From assembly GCA_025356475.1 (NCBI GenBank), contig JANXSX010000095.1, positions 1-35,887 on the forward strand: 35,887 bases of DNA, given 5' to 3'. Source of the DNA: Isosphaeraceae bacterium (GTDB taxonomy: Bacteria; Planctomycetota; Planctomycetia; Isosphaerales; Isosphaeraceae). The notes below the pieces were generated by a model, which ran no database searches, was not told the DNA's origin, and saw only the letters and a list, made by a program, of their open reading frames with translations. How positions within the stretch are numbered: position 1 is the first letter of the stretch; each line of letters begins with the position of its first letter. A program made the translations under genes and the position numbers. This document shows, piece after piece, positions 1 to 7,292 of this stretch.

Positions 1-391
1 GACTTCCAGGACTGGACCGCGCAAGAGGCTGCCGAAGCTTACATGTTCCGTAACGACGTCCAGTACGCTCTCAACTTGCAGCCAGGTGCCGAAGTCTCCG
101 ACCGAACCGTCGAACGCTACCAGAAACTCTTTCGCGAAGACAATGCTGCCGCGCACATCTTCGATCGATGATTTCGCGATTGACGAGCGGACCGGCGTGA
201 TCACTGCCTGTCCGGCGGGTCATCAGCCGTTATCATGTACACGTGATGTGAAGTCAGGGAAAACAAAGGTAGAGATGCTTGCGAAGATTTGTGGTGGCTG
301 TTTGTTTCGGAGTCAATGTCCGATAGGCGAGGCTCGCAAGGGACGATTTGTGCTTGTGATCAGCCTGGCGGAAACCCGTTCTCTTGCGTAA
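1..391 (+). pseudogene. IS1182-like transposase remnant, 5' end outside window
   Basis: Two pieces of a DDE transposase lie in different frames. Bases 1-168 (frame 1) encode the end of a DUF772-type N-terminal domain, with YALNLQPGAEVSDRTVERYQ followed by KLFREDNAAAHIF, then a stop at 169-171. From about 165, frame 2 encodes DFAIDERTGVITACPAGH and a Cys-rich segment (CGGCLFRSQCPIG), which resembles the late DDE_Tnp_1_6 region of IS1182-family transposases, and stops at 391. In an intact transposase these segments are separated by roughly 200 residues that include catalytic acidic residues, so an internal deletion plus frameshift is inferred. The product cannot be active. No terminal inverted repeat was recognised. 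The family call rests on motif memory; that the element is broken is directly visible. Confidence 0.72.
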
Positions 392-424
392 TCGCGAGTC
401 GCATGCAAGCAAGCGGCTCGCGAT
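391..424 (-). terminator. Inverted repeat downstream of the small secreted protein gene, possible terminator
   Basis: ATCGCGAG at 391-398 pairs with CTCGCGAT at 417-424, and inner CGC/GCG pairs extend the stem with one mismatch. It lies 17 bases past the stop of the minus-strand gene ending at 442. No T-run follows, so it may stabilise a 3' end rather than terminate intrinsically. Confidence 0.4.
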
Positions 425-441
425 CGGTTATCCGTCGTGCG

Positions 442-807
442 TCACGGATTTGGGCTGGCTTCCTTCTTCTTGAAGGCGGGTGAGATCTTCGAGGCGACAC
501 CCTTCTCATGCTCGACCTTCACGGGGATGCCCTTGGCACCCTTTTCCTTAGCCTTCTCGATGTTCTTCTCGATCTTTTCGAGATCGATCTTGGTGCTACC
601 CTTCTTGGTAACGTACTCAGTAGCGTCCGTGATGGTCACGACCACTTCCTTGTCGGTGTCCTTCTCGACAACGGTGACCTTCTTGCCGGCGATGTCGACC
701 TTCGTCAAAACGCCAAAGAGCTCGTCAGCGAGTGCCGATCCGGCAACCACGCCCAAGGCAACAATACCTGCGACTAGCGAGAACAAGAACTTGCGGCGAT
801 TCTTCAT
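442..807 (-). CDS. Small secreted protein of unknown function
   Basis: This 121-residue protein starts with a clear Sec signal peptide: basic MKNRRK, a hydrophobic core to about residue 24, and an ALA-type cleavage site near residue 27. The mature part is a short beta-rich segment (ELFGVLTKVDIAGKKVTVV) followed by a lysine/glutamate-rich helical segment (about residues 74-100) and a basic tail. The first half reads like a small OB-like or single-stranded beta module, but no family was recognised with confidence. The start is supported by GAGGAGA just upstream of the ATG. It is probably exported to the periplasm. It stands alone between a transposase remnant and a divergent photolyase gene. 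Function is unknown. Confidence 0.8.
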   Translation of the reverse strand: MKNRRKFLFSLVAGIVALGVVAGSALADELFGVLTKVDIAGKKVTVVEKDTDKEVVVTITDATEYVTKKGSTKIDLEKIEKNIEKAKEKGAKGIPVKVEHEKGVASKISPAFKKKEASPNP

Positions 808-1022
808 CGGAACATCTCCTCGAAGACGGGTCGAGACCCAGGTGCAGCCACACGGCCAGACGGGGCCATTCGCGTCTGGTTCGCTCCTGGCAGATTACTC
901 GCATCTAACCCCGAGTCCAGACTAAAGTAGTTTGCGGCTGGCCGATTCTCAGAATAATTTGTCGTTACCCCGCGCCTGCCTACACTCTTGAGACCTGAAC
1001 AGTTCTCAAATCGAGCGTAGCA

Positions 1023-2561
1023 ATGCCCAAGACAATCAGCGTCTGGATCATGGCGGACCAACTTCGAACCGCCCATCCTGCCCTTCTCGCTGCCGAGAGG
1101 AAGGTGGGTCGGGACCGCGTTCGCATCGTGATGGTCGAGAGCCTCGCCTGGATGCGACGGCTACCGTTCCACCGCAAACGCCAGGTGCTCTACCTTAGTG
1201 CCGGTCGTCATTTTGCGGCTGAGTTGGCCCAAGCGGGGTACAAGGTCGATCTGAGGCCAGCGTCAGATAGTCGTGAAGGGCTGGCCGCCCATATTAAGAA
1301 GCATAAATCTTCTCAGATGCTGATGACGGCTGGATCCGAATACCAGCCTCGGCGATGGCAAGAGGGAGTGATGAGTGTCGACCTCGGTATTGAGGTCGAA
1401 ATCCTTCCTAACACATTTTTCTTGGTCGGCCAATTCGATCCCATTCCCAATCCCGAGCCGGGCAAACGCTACGTGATGGAGAACTTTTACCGAGCGATGC
1501 GAAAGCATTTTCAGATCTTGATCGAGCCTGATGGAAAGCCGACAGGCGGCACCTGGAACCTTGACGCCGAGAACCGGAAGTCTCTACCGCGCGGTCTCAG
1601 AGTCCCGCAATTGCCCTCGTTCGCCCCTGACGAAATCACCCAACAGGTGATCAAGGAGGTCGATGGTGCCAGCTTTGGAGTTGGGACCACCGACGGCTTT
1701 CAGTTCCCTGTGACACGGGCTGACTCGGAGCAAGCTTTCGCCGACTTCCTTGCGCATCGCTTGCCCCTATTCGGTGTTTATGAAGACGCGATGAGCCGCA
1801 CTGAGGGGATTCTGTTCCATTCGGTCCTCTCACCCCAGATGAACCTCGGCCTCCTGGACCCCTTGACGATGGCCCGCGCCGCAGAGGCAGAGTTCCGAGC
1901 GGGTCGTGCGCCATTGAACTCGGTTGAGGGCTTCATTCGCCAGGTGATCGGCTGGCGTGAATTCATGTACTGGCAGTATCACCGCCAGATGCCAGAACTT
2001 CGTGAGGCCAACGCTTGGAACGGGACCAGGCCAACTCCTCAAATGATGTGGGATGGCATAACAAAAATGGAGTGTATTCGTTCTGTTGTTGGTCGATTGC
2101 TCGAAAGCGGCTACACCCATCACATTGAAAGGCTTATGATCCTGACGAATTTCTCCCTGCTTGCCGGCCTCGACCCCGCCTCAGTCGCGGATTGGTTCTT
2201 GACGTTTTATGCCGATTCCCACGACTGGGTCGTCCTTCCCAACGTCATCGGCATGGGCATGAATGCAGATGGGGGAATTACAGCGACAAAACCTTATATC
2301 TCATCGTCGGCATATATCCACAAAATGAGCAATTTCTGTGGAAGCTGTTCCTATCAAAGGGATGAGCGGATCGGCGACGACGCGTGCCCATTTAACCGGT
2401 TGTATTGGAACTTCTTGATCGAAAATGAAGCCAAGCTCCGCGCGAACCCCAGGTTTGGACCAGCCGTCTTGGGATTGAAGCGAATAAGCGAGTCGGATCG
2501 TCTGGAGATCCGTAAGAGTGCTCATCAGTTCTTGAGCGAGTTAAAGCCCTACGACGAGTGA
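1023..2561 (+). CDS. Iron-sulfur bacterial cryptochrome/photolyase (FeS-BCP, PhrB-type (6-4) photolyase family)
   Basis: This 512-residue protein matches the deoxyribodipyrimidine photolyase-related (COG3046) family, flavoproteins that use light to repair DNA photoproducts, mainly (6-4) lesions in the characterised Agrobacterium PhrB. The N-terminal Rossmann-type antenna domain starts at ISVWIMADQL; the C-terminal FAD domain includes SSSAYIHKMSNFCGSCSY. Four cysteines sit at 351, 439, 442 and 455, each one residue from the PhrB cluster ligands (350, 438, 441, 454), so a 4Fe-4S cluster is expected. Family members bind FAD and often 6,7-dimethyl-8-ribityllumazine. Length is typical. It is monocistronic, divergent from the small secreted protein gene. 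Whether it repairs DNA or acts as a photoreceptor cannot be told from sequence. Confidence 0.94.
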   Translation: MPKTISVWIMADQLRTAHPALLAAERKVGRDRVRIVMVESLAWMRRLPFHRKRQVLYLSAGRHFAAELAQAGYKVDLRPASDSREGLAAHIKKHKSSQMLMTAGSEYQPRRWQEGVMSVDLGIEVEILPNTFFLVGQFDPIPNPEPGKRYVMENFYRAMRKHFQILIEPDGKPTGGTWNLDAENRKSLPRGLRVPQLPSFAPDEITQQVIKEVDGASFGVGTTDGFQFPVTRADSEQAFADFLAHRLPLFGVYEDAMSRTEGILFHSVLSPQMNLGLLDPLTMARAAEAEFRAGRAPLNSVEGFIRQVIGWREFMYWQYHRQMPELREANAWNGTRPTPQMMWDGITKMECIRSVVGRLLESGYTHHIERLMILTNFSLLAGLDPASVADWFLTFYADSHDWVVLPNVIGMGMNADGGITATKPYISSSAYIHKMSNFCGSCSYQRDERIGDDACPFNRLYWNFLIENEAKLRANPRFGPAVLGLKRISESDRLEIRKSAHQFLSELKPYDE

Positions 2562-2675
2562 GTGGTGTCGTTTCCGGCCACCTTCGTCTCATCGACCTCG
2601 TCCATGCACAGTTCGAGCTGACATCCAAGTCGTGAGGTTCGTCGTCGTTTTCAAACTGCATATGCCTAAAGTCAG

Positions 2676-2748
2676 TGGAGACGAGGGGGGTCGAACCCCT
2701 AACCTCTGCCTTGCAAAGGCAGCGCTCTCCCAGTTGAGCTACGTCCCC
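2676..2748 (-). tRNA. tRNA-Ala (anticodon TGC)
   Basis: Read on the minus strand, this is a full 73-nt cloverleaf. The acceptor stem GGGGACG pairs with CGTCTCC, followed by discriminator A. The anticodon stem CTGCC/GGCAG encloses loop TTTGCAA with anticodon TGC (Ala), and the T-arm reads GGTTCGACCCC. The 3' CCA is not encoded. It is a single tRNA gene between the photolyase and a divergent secreted-protein gene. Confidence 0.97.
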
Positions 2749-3055
2749 GAATCCGTTCGTTAACCTCTGTTAACAAACTCGACTAACTGATTCTACCAAC
2801 TCAGCATCGTACTGCCAACCGGTGTTTTGAACCGATCTTGGCGAGAATTCGGGCAAGGCATGCTCCGTGCATGAGATTTCTGTGACTTCCGAGTGAATTT
2901 CGTCCTAATATGCTTGAGCACGCGTGTAAGCGGCTAGAGATCTCTCAGGAGTTGGTGTGGAATCGAACCAGGATTTTGAGTTTGCCGCTCTCGAAAGCGT
3001 GTTGACGTTCTGCGGATTTTCTGATCTAGGAACTCGAGCCCCAAGGTTTATCTCC
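2749..3055. other. Intergenic region between tRNA-Ala and a secreted-protein gene
   Basis: No convincing gene is present. It must hold the tRNA promoter (leftward) and the promoter for the gene at 3056 (rightward). Two copies of the palindrome GTTAAC lie at 2759-2764 and 2769-2774, just upstream of the tRNA 5' end. An open frame continues upstream of 3056 to 2957, but it precedes an obvious signal peptide and is judged non-coding. Confidence 0.5.
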
Positions 3056-3970
3056 ATGAGAGCCGGACTGATTCTTGTGACATTAAGTACGGTGTTCCCA
3101 GTGTTCGCACAGGAACCCACGAAGCTTGACCGCCCCGTCGACCGGGCGTCCATTTCCGCCATCACCAAAGAATTTCTCGACGCTTTCAACGCGGGTGATG
3201 CCAAGAAACTGGCGGCGACCTTCACCGTGGATGGTCAAATCATTGACGAGAATGGAGAGGTCATCTGCGGTCGAGCAGCGATCGAAGAAGACTTTCGCCA
3301 GGCCTTTCAGTTGCCTGCCAAGGCCAAGCTGGAGATTGAGTCGGGAACAACGTGGTTTTTGACCTCGGATGTGGCGGTCGAGGAGGGGCTCTCCCGACTG
3401 ACCCCGGCACCAGGGGAGCCGCCGGAAGTGACTCACTACACCGTCAACTACGTGAAGACGGACGGAAAGTGGTTGCACGCCTTCGTCCGAGACCACGCTG
3501 TCGAGCAGGTTGCTGCCCATAACGAACACCTCAAAGCACTCGACTGGATGGTCGGAGAATGGGTAAGTGAGGGGACAAACGCAATCGTCAAGACGAAGTG
3601 CGAGTGGATCGACGATGGGCGGTTCTTGATGCGAACGTACCAGGTCGAACTCGCGGGCAAGCCGATGCTCAAGGGGACTGAACGGGTCGGTTGGGACCCT
3701 CTCACCAAGCGGATCCGCTCATGGGTGTTCGACAATGGGGGCGGCTTCGGTGAAGCGACCTGGGCCCAGTCCGACCCAAGCACCTGGACACTCCATGCCA
3801 GCGGAGTCAGCAATACAGGCATTCCGGCGACGATGACAAGGGTCGTGACCAAACTCGACGCACACCGAAGTCTCTGGATTCAACGAGACGGAGTCGTCAA
3901 CGGTAAGTCCGTTGACTCGCTTGGCGAGTACGTGATGGTCAAGGCTCCTCCGACCGCGAAGCGCCCTTGA
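3056..3970 (+). CDS. Secreted SnoaL-like (DUF4440-type) protein with a C-terminal DUF1579-like domain
   Basis: The chosen ATG gives a 304-residue protein with signal peptide MRAGLILVTLSTVFPVFAQ; AAGG lies upstream. An earlier in-frame ATG at 2957 would bury this signal. After the signal, about residues 30-150 form a SnoaL/NTF2-like fold (FLDAFNAGDAKKLAATF, then TVDGQIIDENGEVICGR), a pattern shared with DUF4440/SgcJ proteins. The second half (LDWMVGEWVSEG, GRFLMRTYQVEL, WDPLTKRIRSWVFDNGGGFG) resembles the DUF1579/lipocalin-like domain. Such fusions are common in Planctomycetes, and their substrate is unknown. It probably forms a unit with the gene 38 bases downstream. Location is inferred to be extracytoplasmic; catalytic function is not assignable. 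Confidence 0.82.
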   Translation: MRAGLILVTLSTVFPVFAQEPTKLDRPVDRASISAITKEFLDAFNAGDAKKLAATFTVDGQIIDENGEVICGRAAIEEDFRQAFQLPAKAKLEIESGTTWFLTSDVAVEEGLSRLTPAPGEPPEVTHYTVNYVKTDGKWLHAFVRDHAVEQVAAHNEHLKALDWMVGEWVSEGTNAIVKTKCEWIDDGRFLMRTYQVELAGKPMLKGTERVGWDPLTKRIRSWVFDNGGGFGEATWAQSDPSTWTLHASGVSNTGIPATMTRVVTKLDAHRSLWIQRDGVVNGKSVDSLGEYVMVKAPPTAKRP

Positions 3971-4008
3971 ATACAAAGAGACTGTCCCCAACCTACAAGA
4001 GATTTATC

Positions 4009-5637
4009 ATGAGATACTTGCATTGCAGATCGTTGCGAGCCCTGATTTCTGCCGCATTGATACTCACGTTGCCGGTCGGCCCCGCCATGGCATATCGAGG
4101 AGGCCGCGGTGGCGGTGGCGGAGGAGGAGGTGGTCGGGGTAGTTTCTCCGGAGGAGGACGACCTGCTGGGGGCTTCACCGGAGGACGACCCGCAGGGGGC
4201 TATGGTGGGGGAATGGCCCACAGCCCGTCATTTAATATGGGGGGAGTTGGGCCGAGACCAAGTCCCAATCAGGGCAATTTCAATCGCCCTCCCGCCAACT
4301 CGAACATCAATCGAGCGAATGTCGGAAATACGAACATCAATCGAACGAATATGGGAAATATTAACAATATCAATCGCAATAACAATTTCACGAACGTGAA
4401 CGTGAATCGCAACAATATCGGCAATATCAATGGTGGTAACAACTATCGCGCCGGTTCAAACGGAGGGTGGGGCTACGGAGGAGGTTGGGGACCGACTCAC
4501 GCAGGAGGCGGGTGGGGGCCTGGTTCCTATGGAGGACGATACGGACCAGGATACTGGGGAGGTAACCACTCGGGCTGGATGAACGGATACTGGAACAATA
4601 ACTGGGGTGGCATTGCTGCCGTCGGAGTCGGTGCCGGACTTCTGGGTTGGTCGCTCGGTTCATCAATTTATAATTGGGGCTATTCACCTTACGTCAACCC
4701 TTACCTGGTCCAGCAGACGGTCGTGGTTCCCGGACAGGGTGTGGCCTCGACTTACGATTATTCACAGCCGATCAATACCGAGATCGCTCCACCCCCGGAA
4801 GAGGTCGTGAATGGTGCCGAGCAATCGTTTGACGAAGCTCGGTCACTCTTCAAGGCGGGCGACTATCCCGGCGCCCTCGTCAAGATCGACATGGCCCTGA
4901 GTCAAACCCCTTCGGACGCGACCGCCCATGAATTTAGGGCCCTCGTTTTGTTTGCAACCCAGAAGTATGCCCAAGCGGCCGAGACACTATACAGCGTGCT
5001 ATCGGTCGGACCAGGTTGGGATTGGTCTACAATGATCGGGCTCTACCCCGATGTTGAAACCTACACGGCACAACTTAGAGCCCTCGAAGCCTACTGCAAA
5101 GCCCACGGCAACGATTCAGCACCCATTTTTGTTCTTGGTTATCAGTACTTGACGATGGGACAGACAGAGGCTGCCAAGCCTATGTTCGAGCGAGTCACTA
5201 AACTTCAGCCGAGTGATAAGCTTGCCTCGACACTTTTCCAGAAACTTGGTGGGGGACCTACCGGCCAACCGATACCTGCAGTCGCCGCGAATGATCCAGT
5301 CCAGCCTCAAGCTCTTTCCGCCTCAGTCTACGATGCTAACGATGCCGACCTCGTTGGGGTCTGGACGGCGAAACCGGCACAAGGGGTGACGATCAATATT
5401 ACGTTCACCGCCGACGGCAAATTCAACTGGGTCGTCGATCAAAATGGTAAAAAGAACACGATCACAGGCGAGACATCCATGGGCAAAAACCTTTTAACGC
5501 TTGCCGGCTCGGAGCAGGGGAGTGTGATGGTCGGCAACTGCAATTGGACCGACGCAACTCACTTCACGTTCAAAATCGTCGGTGGTCCTGCGGATGACCC
5601 TGGCCTGTCGTTGGTGAAACCGACTGTCGGCGGATAA
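4009..5637 (+). CDS. Gly/Asn-rich secreted TPR protein
   Basis: This is a 542-residue protein if started at the ATG with AAGAG upstream. The ORF also opens at 3967, but 4009 places a signal peptide (LISAALILTLPVGPAMA) at the N-terminus. Residues about 28-75 are Gly/Arg-rich; about 95-155 are an Asn-rich low-complexity tract built from NINR/NNIGNIN-like units; about 155-215 are Gly/Trp/Tyr-rich. A short hydrophobic segment (GGIAAVGVGAGLLGWSLG) follows. From about 270, tetratricopeptide-like repeats occur (EARSLFKAGDYPGALVKID; FVLGYQYLTMGQTEAAKPMF). The last ~90 residues form a small beta domain (VGVWTAKPAQG, ITFTADGKFNWVV). The architecture suggests a cell-surface or periplasmic scaffold. Function is unknown. 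Confidence 0.82.
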   Translation: MRYLHCRSLRALISAALILTLPVGPAMAYRGGRGGGGGGGGGRGSFSGGGRPAGGFTGGRPAGGYGGGMAHSPSFNMGGVGPRPSPNQGNFNRPPANSNINRANVGNTNINRTNMGNINNINRNNNFTNVNVNRNNIGNINGGNNYRAGSNGGWGYGGGWGPTHAGGGWGPGSYGGRYGPGYWGGNHSGWMNGYWNNNWGGIAAVGVGAGLLGWSLGSSIYNWGYSPYVNPYLVQQTVVVPGQGVASTYDYSQPINTEIAPPPEEVVNGAEQSFDEARSLFKAGDYPGALVKIDMALSQTPSDATAHEFRALVLFATQKYAQAAETLYSVLSVGPGWDWSTMIGLYPDVETYTAQLRALEAYCKAHGNDSAPIFVLGYQYLTMGQTEAAKPMFERVTKLQPSDKLASTLFQKLGGGPTGQPIPAVAANDPVQPQALSASVYDANDADLVGVWTAKPAQGVTINITFTADGKFNWVVDQNGKKNTITGETSMGKNLLTLAGSEQGSVMVGNCNWTDATHFTFKIVGGPADDPGLSLVKPTVGG

Positions 5638-5658
5638 GCAAATCGACCACTTCTTATC

Positions 5659-5690
5659 AAACCAAGTGGGACAGTGTTCCCGCTCGGTTT
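5659..5690 (+). terminator. Imperfect hairpin between convergent genes
   Basis: AAACC at 5659-5663 pairs with GGTTT at 5686-5690, with inner pairs GGGA/TCCC and a few mismatches. It lies 21 bases after the TPR gene stop and before the convergent DUF1570 gene end. No clear T-run follows, so a bidirectional terminator is only possible. Confidence 0.38.
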
Positions 5691-5710
5691 GACTCATTGA
5701 ACAGGTGACT

Positions 5711-7159
5711 TCAGCGTCCCTGGACAAAGGCCTCGATCATAGTCTGGGCATTGCCCTTCGTAGTATGTGGGACTAGATTCCACTGCGAGGGGATCGTTCC
5801 TTCCCCCGTCTTCGTCAACCATTCACGGATCGACGAGGGTGACTGACTGACAATCCCCACGCGGCGGACCTGGCCACGTCCTCCTACCTGTTCGACCATC
5901 ACTGCATAGTAAGGCAGAAACTCACCCGGCTTAACCTTGAGCTTGTTGATATGTTTGACAATCTGGCGGTCGATTCCAAATAAATCCCGTCCGAACGCAG
6001 CCTCAAAATCAGCAAGGTGCTGCTCAGGTGAGACAAGCTGACCGGGTTCGAGCCGACCCAAACTCTTGAGATATTTCAGAAAGTCTGAGTTCTTACGGGT
6101 GGCGAGATAGTGAGTGAGGCCCCACGCGAGTGCATAGTCGGTTGGGGTCAGTTGTGGGGCGCAGACCAGACTTTGGACCATTGGTAAATCTGGCCGCCGC
6201 GCCAAGACGTTGTTCGAGACATTTGCCCCTCCGGCAATGTCGCGAATCGTCGCGAGATGCTGGGCGTTCACCATCCCGAGCCCAGCCCAGTTGGTTTGCC
6301 CCTTCTTGATCGTGGGGGGCGAACAGTATTCGGCAAGTCCCTCGACCAGCCAGATCGGCCAAGGCGCGAGCCGAGGTTGAACTCCGATATTGTGAAGGAT
6401 CTGATGAGCTCCCTCATGGGCGACCGTCTGCGGCTTGCGCATCGCCGCGACCTCCGGGGCTGTGCTCTCACGGTCGGCTTGTTCGTAGAGATAGATCCGA
6501 TTCGTGAAAATCTCGTAATAGGCTTGGATGTCCTTGTCGACCGCACGATGGGCGCGGAACTCGCGTTCCGTTCGGAAAATGACTGCCACGAGGGGAAACT
6601 CGGGAGGATGGACGGCGAATCCGCTCTTCTCGAGCTTCGTGAAGAGTTCGTCGTAGAGGTCTTCCAGCAACCTACCACTCGCGGCGGTGAACGCGTCGGT
6701 TGCCTTGGTGAAGATCAAATAGTGGGACTTACGAAGCACCTTGAAGCCGGAAAATTCTCCATTGGAGAGGTCTGCTTCTACGGCGTCGAAGGTCGCGGGA
6801 ACAAACGGCACACGCGTCTCGATCAACCGGTCGGGGAAGCCAAGTTGCCCATCTGGGAGGATGACAAGGGTTTTCCCCTCCTCTCGTCCATGAATCCTAG
6901 CAACGACAGGGTGCCCCTTGAGATCATTCACTAACAACTGGCGGTGAACTTTCTCGGTCGGCCCAGTGGGTTGAGGGGAAGGGGGGAGTATCGCAGGTTG
7001 AGGGGGACTATCGGGTCGCGCGGGCCCGCCTGGTGCGAATCCGGCCTTTCGCAGCGGTGTGACTTGCGATAGTGCGGAATTCGCAGGCAATCCGATCAGG
7101 TGACAGAAGAGGCCGAGGAGGAGGAGCCGAATCGACGGTAACACCCAGAGGTCGCGCAT
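5711..7159 (-). CDS. DUF1570-type secreted metallopeptidase-like protein
   Basis: This 482-residue protein is called from the ATG at 7159, where GGAAGGA is well spaced and a signal peptide (MRDLWVLPSIRLLLLGLFCH onward) begins. A Pro-rich linker follows. The core matches Planctomycete DUF1570 proteins. A zinc-peptidase signature HEGAH lies at about residues 248-252, followed ~20 residues later by WLVEGLAEY, the arrangement seen in gluzincin-type peptidases where the second Glu is the third zinc ligand. Family members are largely uncharacterised. An extracytoplasmic protease role is inferred from the motif, not shown. The gene is monocistronic and convergent with the TPR gene. Confidence 0.85.
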   Translation of the reverse strand: MRDLWVLPSIRLLLLGLFCHLIGLPANSALSQVTPLRKAGFAPGGPARPDSPPQPAILPPSPQPTGPTEKVHRQLLVNDLKGHPVVARIHGREEGKTLVILPDGQLGFPDRLIETRVPFVPATFDAVEADLSNGEFSGFKVLRKSHYLIFTKATDAFTAASGRLLEDLYDELFTKLEKSGFAVHPPEFPLVAVIFRTEREFRAHRAVDKDIQAYYEIFTNRIYLYEQADRESTAPEVAAMRKPQTVAHEGAHQILHNIGVQPRLAPWPIWLVEGLAEYCSPPTIKKGQTNWAGLGMVNAQHLATIRDIAGGANVSNNVLARRPDLPMVQSLVCAPQLTPTDYALAWGLTHYLATRKNSDFLKYLKSLGRLEPGQLVSPEQHLADFEAAFGRDLFGIDRQIVKHINKLKVKPGEFLPYYAVMVEQVGGRGQVRRVGIVSQSPSSIREWLTKTGEGTIPSQWNLVPHTTKGNAQTMIEAFVQGR

Positions 7160-7292
7160 GGAGTCCGGTCCTTCCGCGGTCGGGTCAAAACTCGGGAACA
7201 ACTCCGTGAACTATCGTACTCCGCATGGCCTTCTGGGGATAGGCATTGATCTAGCCTACTTACGTTCTACGTTCTGAAGGTCTCGGCTGAGG

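Noticed and set aside
437-925. 162-codon plus-strand frame antisense to the small secreted protein gene
   Set aside because: The minus-strand gene has a signal peptide and SD; the plus frame has no recognisable family.
2759-2774. Paired GTTAAC palindromes as an operator
   Set aside because: They overlap the expected tRNA promoter and no regulator is known here; two six-base palindromes are not enough.
4100-4450. CRISPR-like periodicity in the Asn/Gly-rich gene
   Set aside because: The repeats are imperfect, in-frame codon repeats without unique spacers of constant length.
6257-6934. 225-codon frame opposite the DUF1570 gene
   Set aside because: It is a shadow of a gene with a signal peptide, metal motif and SD; its protein looks unlike any family.
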